A program made the position numbers and the translations under genes. A stretch of 64,000 nt of DNA from Amaranthus tricolor (taxonomy: Eukaryota > Streptophyta > Magnoliopsida > Caryophyllales > Amaranthaceae), in the NCBI RefSeq assembly GCF_026212465.1, contig NC_080058.1:15368537-15432536 (forward strand). The letters run 5' to 3'. The notes below the pieces were generated by a model. The model saw nothing but the letters and a program-made list of their open reading frames with translations. It searched no databases and had not been told where the DNA came from. Each line of letters starts with the position of its first letter. Positions within the stretch are counted from its first letter, which is position 1. This document shows, one piece after another, positions 58,324 through 64,000 of this stretch.

Positions 58324-59120
58324 ATGGACATGGATGAGAAACTAGAAGCCCTTACCAATATAGTCCAGCAACTAGCCCTTACAGTAGCCAATAAAATGGG
58401 AAATGAGGGGGAGAGACCACCACAATACCCTCAGAATAATAGGACCAGTGTGGACAAAACCTTGAAGATTGACTTACCTAGTTTTGATGGACACTCTCCA
58501 GACCCAGAGGTGTACCTGGATTGGGAAGCCAACATGGAAAGATATTTTGACTTTAAAGATACCACACTTGAACAACAGTTTAAGCTAGCTAAGATTAAAC
58601 TGACTAAGCTATCTGCAGTATGGTTGGATGGAGTGCAGAAGCAAAGAAGAAGGGAGGATAGGGAGAGAATCAGTACATGGGAAAAACTGAGAAAGCACCT
58701 AAGGAGGAAGTATGTCCCACGAAATTATAGGCAGCAACTTTGCATACAATGGGTACTTTGAGACAGGAGAATAGGACCGTATCAAAATATATCCAAGAAT
58801 GGGAACGGTTGTCTGTTGTGTGTGACACTAATGAGACTGAGGAGATAAAGATTGGGAAGTTTATAGGTGGCTTAAGAGAAGACTTAAGGAGAAAGATGGA
58901 GCTGACCCTAAACCTTACCTTCAGCCTAGCTTGTAGCAATGCCCTCACTTTAGAGAAATATTCAAAGAAGAAACCCAGTACAGGCCACCCAAGAAGTGTT
59001 GCAACACCTACACCCACTGTGACTCAGACCACTACACAGGATAGAACTCCACCAATGACCAACACCACTAAGGATAGAAATCCCAGGGACTTGAAGGGGG
59101 TTAACCGTTGTTTGCTTTAA
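58324..59120 (+). pseudogene. Gypsy gag
   Basis: Starts at ATG 58324 (MDMDEKLEALTNIVQQLALT). Shows the retrotransposon gag core: LKIDLPSFDGHSPDPEVYLD, KLAKIKLTKLSAVWLDGVQ, RKHLRRKYVPRNYRQQL. After a frameshift near 58750 it continues TMGTLRQENRTVSKYIQEWE and FIGGLREDLRRKMEL. A CCHC knuckle (C-F-K-C-HGYGHIKNE-C) lies just after a second frameshift near 59110. The apparent longer start upstream at 58207 lies in the leader and is not used by the family. Confidence 0.85.
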
Positions 59121-59122
59121 AT

Positions 59123-59700
59123 GTCATGGATATGGTCACATTAAGAATGAGTGTCCCAATGCTAGAGCCTTCACTGTGCAGGAGTGGGCAGAAATTAGGG
59201 AAGTACGCACACCAAGGGCCATGTTAGTCAGCAGGAATAGGAAGGAAGAGGAAGTTTGGCCTTCCACATCTAAGGAGGATCCTGGTGGTTCATATTTTGT
59301 GAATGATGAAGGAGTTTTAGAGACTTTTGGAGGAACTGAGAGCAGTGAGGAGGAAGAAAATAGGGAGAAAGTTTACCCTGAACCAAATATGCAAAATATG
59401 TTGATTAGAAGGAACTTCCATGCTACCCTAAGGATCAAACCAAATGATCAAAGAGAGAACATCTTCCAAACCAAGTGTAAAATTAAGAGAAAAATTTGTG
59501 ATCTAATCATAGATGGAGGGAGTGAAACTAATTGTGTTAGTAAAGATTTAGTTCAGACCTTGGACTTAGAAACTAAGCCACACCCACACCCTTATAAGCT
59601 GAAATGGTTGGATAGCAAAGCTAGTGGTTATGTGAAGAAGAGATGCTTGATTCAATTTGCGATAGGTCATTCAAAGATAGAGTGCTTTGTGATGTGCTAG
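59123..59700 (+). pseudogene. Gypsy protease region
   Basis: The zinc-knuckle end and linker are followed by KICDLIIDGGSETNCVSKDL, the aspartic-protease active site with D-G-G instead of D-S-G, seen in several plant gypsy lineages. The second protease loop (VLLSRPWQ) is readable just after the TAG at 59698-59700, in another frame. Confidence 0.8.
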
Positions 59701-60729
59701 ACATGACTACCTGTCATGTGCTCTTGAGTAGGCCATGGCAGCAAGATAGAAAAAACCCTACATGATGGCTACACTAATGTTTATACTTTGAGACATGAGG
59801 GGAAGTTGAAAGCCCTTATGCCCCTGCCACCTCATAGAACTGTGCCTCTATAGAAGATAGCAGGCAGTAAGTCCACCTTGTCTTCACAGAAAACAATAGG
59901 TAGCATGTCTTTAATAAGTGTTAAGGAAGACAGAAGGGAAGGGAAAGCCATTTTGTTGTTCAACAACAAGGTCAGACAAAAGAGTAACAACTTAGATGTT
60001 GGGAATGTTAACTTGTTAGAACAGTCTGCTAACAATTCAGACCATGAATCCATTAGACATACTTGGGAACAAAATAGACTTAATGCCAAGCATGCTAAGT
60101 GGGTTGAGTTCATGCAGAATTTTAACCTTGCTGCTAAGCATAAAAATGGAAAACCTAAAATAGTGACAGATACATTAAGTAGGACAACACACTTACTAGC
60201 TCTAACAAATGCTAAGGCTTTGGGAATCAAGATGATTAAGGGACACTATCAAACTGACCCAGATTTCAGAACTGTATACATAGGGGTTGAATGTATATAT
60301 GGAATAAATGCTATGTTGCCTGTAACACTAATTGTTTTTTCTTTGCATTGCAGAACACATGGGGATGCTACACAACACGCTGAAACAAAGATGAAGATCC
60401 ACAAGAAAATGCAAAGGAACATTGAGAAGGCTACTGCTATATATCAACAGGAGGTTAACAAGCACCCCTTAGCTGCACAAGAGCTCCAGATTGGGAATAA
60501 TACATTCAAGACAAATCTGCCAGAGCACGATGGAATCCCTGCCATATTCAACATAGGAGACTTAGGACCATACTATGCACAATCTGAATTGAGGACAATT
60601 CGAGCTGAAGAAGGAGGGAATGCAATAAGTGCAACAAGACCACTCTCTTCATATGAACAACACAAGGTTGATGCTGGGAACAATACTGAAAACATAAGGT
60701 TGATGATGGGAACAATACTGAAAACATAA
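59701..60729 (+). pseudogene. Gypsy pol remnant (RT and integrase core deleted)
   Basis: The 283-codon frame from 59878 joins distant pol parts. The RNase H end (AKHAKWVEFMQNFNLAAKHK, VTDTLSRTTHLLAL) is followed after about 30 codons by integrase C-terminal sequence (VECIYGINAMLPV, ETKMKIHKKMQRNIEKATAI) and FNIGDLGPYY near the end. RT, most of RNase H and the integrase DDE core are missing. Internal deletions with the frame kept may explain why it is still open. The frame passes the polypurine tract and ends 109 bp inside the 3' LTR, at TAA 60727-60729. Confidence 0.8.
60606..60620 (+). promoter_or_regulatory. Gypsy polypurine tract
   Basis: TGAAGAAGGAGGGAA directly before the 3' LTR. It is also read as codons of the pol C-terminus (EEGGN). 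Confidence 0.85.
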
Positions 60730-61359
60730 ACAATGAAGACACAAGTATTAAGGAAACATCGAGCTGGACCCAGTCCATCCCAAGCAAATGAAGCTGAGGA
60801 ACAGCATACAGAGTCTTGTATCTGGAAGAGGAAGAATAAGGAACAACCTGGTGTTCCCAAATGCAGACAGAAGACCCAGCGCGTTCAATTTTAAAGCTTT
60901 TGGTCTGTTATAGCTGTTAGGATTTTAGGCGCCTTTTCTTGATTGTATAGCCGTTAGAAATGGAAGCCAATTCTATAAATAAGGCTCTCCTGCACTTTAT
61001 AATTAGTTTTCAGTTTTTTAATCAATCATGAACTTTCATCAAAGTTAATTGAGCATTTAGAGAACAAGTATTGTTTCTGTTTTGTTGTTTCTGTCTTGCA
61101 AAGGTTGAGTGTATTCAATCCGTGAGAGATTCATACTTCTTCAAGATCACGTTGATCATGGAGAGAATTTTGAGGATTAAGGCCTTGCATTCCTTAGGGG
61201 AATCAGTGTCTTCTTCCAGGATAAGTAGTCATTCAAGATTACTTAGAAATCAAACCCAAACAAACGAATTGATCAAGAAACCTTCTGTTCTTGATCGTTT
61301 GTACAAGTGTGCATGTAATGAAAATATCAAACGACATCTTCCGCTGCAAACTTGGTCCA
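60621..61359 (+). repeat. Gypsy 3' LTR
   Basis: 739 bp. Holds the same 32-bp tandem duplication (60668-60731) as the 5' LTR, so the duplication predates this insertion. Confidence 0.93.
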
Positions 61360-61640
61360 GATAATACATCACTTTCCACTTAAAGAAATTGCAAGTAGAA
61401 AATCCTACAAAAGAGAAAGATTCAATTGTGGCAATTACCATTCTCACCATGTTTGCGTAACACAAGCTGAAGGAAAAACTAATTGAGTAAAAATAGGACT
61501 AATATGCCAATATGGACATCCAAAGAACTTGTCTCCAACCCAAGTATCTCTCTTAGCTGTTCACACTTTTGGCAAAACTCTATGTTGCCATCACACATTG
61601 TTTTTTTGAATTTGTCTCTTTAATTTGAGAAGAAAAACAG

Positions 61641-61957
61641 TGGGAATTCATTCTTGATGAACTTATAGGAATTTTTAAGTGGGTTTAAATGATTTTCTTA
61701 CTCCTAAATAATTAGGGTGAAAATGGGGTACTTCCATGGATATGTGTTCAAAGGAAGAAGAAAGTTGTTTTATAAAGTAGAAGGGCACTTTGATAAAAAA
61801 GAAGGGGTGCAGAAGCTATAACGGCTATTGGTGACTTGCAATTGCTAATTTCAAGATTATACGGTATGTGGTAGCAAAAACACGTAAAAGGTTAAATTAT
61901 TTAAAAATAAGCCAAAGATCAGATTATTCACAGAAGATGACTTAAAGGATTGATTAT
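61641..61957. other. Short spacer, no gene seen
   Basis: Unremarkable A/G-rich sequence between the GRF-like remnant and the LTR-like start at 61958. Confidence 0.4.
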
Positions 61958-64000
61958 TGTAACAGTCATTATTTTAATACATTTTAATTATAGTATAAAT
62001 TAAGTAGGGGAGTGTTTGAAGTTATTTATGATGTGTATTGTAATTTCGGGGATGAAATTATTTTAAGTTGCGGAGAATGAAACAACCGTTATTTTAGTAC
62101 AACTTAATTATAGTACTAATCAAGTTAAATTGAGATTCGAGTTAAGTTAATCCGAGTAATATTATTTTAGTGATAATAATTTGTCTTAATATTTATTTTA
62201 ACTCGTATTTAAAGTTTTCTTTATTTTATTTAAAGTGACATTTAAATAAAGTAAAATTTTAGAACTATTTTATTTTACTTACAATATTTATTTAGCCAAA
62301 CGTATTTCGTAAACTAAGACAAAAAGTGAAATTAGATGAAAACAAAAAAATTGTGTAATACGTTTGTTGACAATAGCTCTTCTTTGTTTCTTTAGTGGAC
62401 ACCTAAGTGTCTAAGTGTAATATAGTTGGCTCTCCAAACTTTGTTAAGTAATCTCCAAACATTCAGAATCTCATCCTTCATATTCCCAAACATAAACTCT
62501 TGCTTTCCATCTTTTCTTTGCTCTTATTTTTCCATCTTAGCTCTCAACAAATAAGATTATGGTAATCATCTTTCATTTTCAATCTCTTCTTTTATCATCA
62601 ATACAAATTGATATTTTGAGATTGATTAACGAATCCTACAAAATTAAGTTACAAAATAAGAATTATCCTTTCCATCTTATTTGAAATCCCCTAAATAAGA
62701 TTAGGGAAATTGGTGTTCTTCAATTTTAATTGGTTTTCATAAGTTGATTTATGGGTTTAATTGGATTTTGTTTTCTTCAATTACTCTAGGTTTTTGACTC
62801 TTTTATATGTGCAATTGGGTATTTATGTTTATTCAAGTGAATTGGGTTTCAATTGATAATTGAGTTTTAATTGGATAATGTGTTCTGAAATTTCAGAACA
62901 TAAATTGACCTTACTGTTTTGCAATTTTTCGGAATAGTTATGTTTGTTTTTAGGTTCTAGTGTCTTCATACGAAATGTAGAGCTTCGAGTCACGGTGGCA
63001 GCCACTTAAATTGTCTCATTTGGTTTTCGTATGAGTCAGTTATGCCTGTTTTAGTAAGAGGTGTCCTAAAATCATTACGGGATTTCTAATTTGGGATCAA
63101 GAGATAAATCTGGTTTTCGGGCTCATCTAAGCTTTTTATTGGGTTTACTGGATGGATTAAAGTGGAGGTTTGAGTTTGTTTGGGTCGAGAGTAAACCAAA
63201 TTTAAGAGGAAGTAATCCATGATTATTTTCAAGTACATGTTGTGATTTTCTTTTCAAAGCTTTTCTTGAAGTTGTTACTTGAGGTAGAACTCTAACTAAA
63301 AATTCTCTTTAAAGTATTTAAAAGGTATGGTATAACTTGATTGAAAGTCCAAATGGGAGCTTTGATCAAGTTATATCATAATTTTATGATTACAGTGTTT
63401 GAACAAAGATTATTCAAACAAAACTATTTGATATCAAGTATTTGATGGAGTTTAAATGTATGTCTAAGTTTGAATTATGATTAGGATTGTTGTGTTCTTT
63501 GTTGACTTTGGATTTAGTTTTGGGTTGATTAAATTGTGAAATTTGAGTGATTCATGATTCAAAGTGAGGGTGCACATAAAGTGTTTGTTGAAAGTACAAT
63601 CAAGTTTGGAGTTGTGTTGTTTGTTCTTTAGTATTGATGGAAATTGAGTATAAGCAATGTTATGTATTAATCCAAATTAATTATATTTTATATTTTAGTA
63701 TATATTATATTATTATAAGTAGGATAATTTATTTAAATGGTCATATGTTGAATTGGATAAAAATTTCGATTGAATTGGGTAAAATGGAAGAAGATTCGCG
63801 AGTCGAGAGTTATCGTGCGGGTCGCGACTTCTGTGTCAGTGAAATTTTCCGTTCTTGTGTCAGCTCGTATTTTAAGCATAACTTCTTCGTCCGAAACTGG
63901 AATTTAACAAATAACCAGTCGTTACGACTGTATAGAAGTCCTTAACAACTTCAAAATAAAATTTTATTAAAATGTTTAGTAGCACTTGCGTTATGGGTCC
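61958..64000 (+). mobile_element. Collapsed chromovirus-type element: LTR start, pol tail, LTR
   Basis: 61958-62034 starts TGTAACAGTCATTATTTTAA, like an LTR. 62035-62077 (GTAATTTCGGGGATGAAATT, then TTTTAAGTTGCGGAGAA) resembles the end of chromovirus pol with its polypurine tract. A second start, TGAAACAACCGTTATTTTAG, follows at 62078 and runs to the window end. The layout fits an element whose interior was deleted. The LTR end, target duplication and partner are outside the window. Confidence 0.45.

Larger units (their letters stand above)
56999..61359 (+). mobile_element. Internally deleted Ty3/gypsy retrotransposon
   Basis: 4,361 bp with LTRs 56999-57738 (740 bp) and 60621-61359 (739 bp), both TG...CA, and a perfect 5-bp duplication GATAA (56994-56998, 61360-61364). 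A tRNA-iMet-type primer site (57742-57753) and polypurine tract (60606-60620) are in place. gag and protease are present; most of RT, RNase H and the integrase core are deleted. The LTRs differ at many positions, so it is older than the Sirevirus. Confidence 0.93.
56747..61640 (-). pseudogene. GRF zinc-finger-like gene split by a gypsy element
   Basis: Two pieces on the minus strand flank the retrotransposon. Right piece (about 61640-61365): TWVGDKFFGCPYWH followed, after an intron-like stretch, by CNFFKWK, resembling the GRF zinc finger common in plant transposon-associated proteins. Left piece (56994-56747): KKLQFERLKLSQAENGALKD and more coiled coil, then a hydrophobic tail LIILGLLFLFVTSA. 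Removing the element and one GATAA copy joins them, with one base missing for a continuous frame. Function unknown; already decayed. Confidence 0.5.

Overview
This window is AT-rich plant nuclear DNA, most likely from a eudicot. The evidence is spliced nuclear genes with GT-AG introns, plant-only transposon lineages (Athila, Sirevirus, CACTA with transposase-associated domain, PIF/Harbinger ORF1, MULE with SWIM finger) and tRNA-iMet and tRNA-Asp primer sites. The species cannot be named from sequence alone; Caryophyllales is only a guess. Two host genes are supported. Almost everything else is transposable-element DNA in several layers.

Layout. 1-5715 (+): the last seven exons of a CIPK24/SOS2 salt-tolerance kinase, with a small Helitron-like insertion in one intron. 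5716-7950: 3' flank and an old LTR-like fragment. About 7953-33901 (+): a decayed Athila Ty3/gypsy element whose gag is split at 10533 by a CACTA DNA transposon (10533-28393). The CACTA is in turn split by a young Sirevirus Ty1/copia element (12226-22394, minus strand). The CACTA also carries foldback MITEs in a ~1.08 kb palindrome and a fragment of a Ulp1-type protease gene. Athila is cut off at 33901 and followed by a copia pol fragment. 35-40.7 kb is intergenic DNA with a foldback MITE, a short hAT element with a perfect 8-bp target duplication, and fragments.

40777-43078 is a PIF/Harbinger derivative carrying only the SANT-like ORF1. It ends next to the presumed leader of the second host gene, a nuclear gene for a bacterial-type ribosomal protein L36 (CDS 50677-51695 in two exons). 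Its leader intron of ~7.4 kb holds a TRIM-like LTR element with a hAT transposon inside one LTR. 52.4-56.6 kb holds degenerate repeats and a MULE transposase remnant. 56999-61359 is an internally deleted Ty3/gypsy element (TSD GATAA) that split an older GRF zinc-finger-like gene. The last 2 kb look like the start of a chromovirus-type LTR running off the window.

The host genes have no visible functional link: one acts in sodium homeostasis signalling, the other in an organellar or bacterial-type ribosome. No unknown multi-gene system was recognised. The most informative features are insertion chronologies that can be read base by base: frame-consistent CACTA target duplication, a Sirevirus with near-identical LTRs but broken genes, and a hAT insertion whose empty site survives in the sister LTR. 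The mega-palindrome and the transposon abutting the L36 leader may affect small RNAs or expression.
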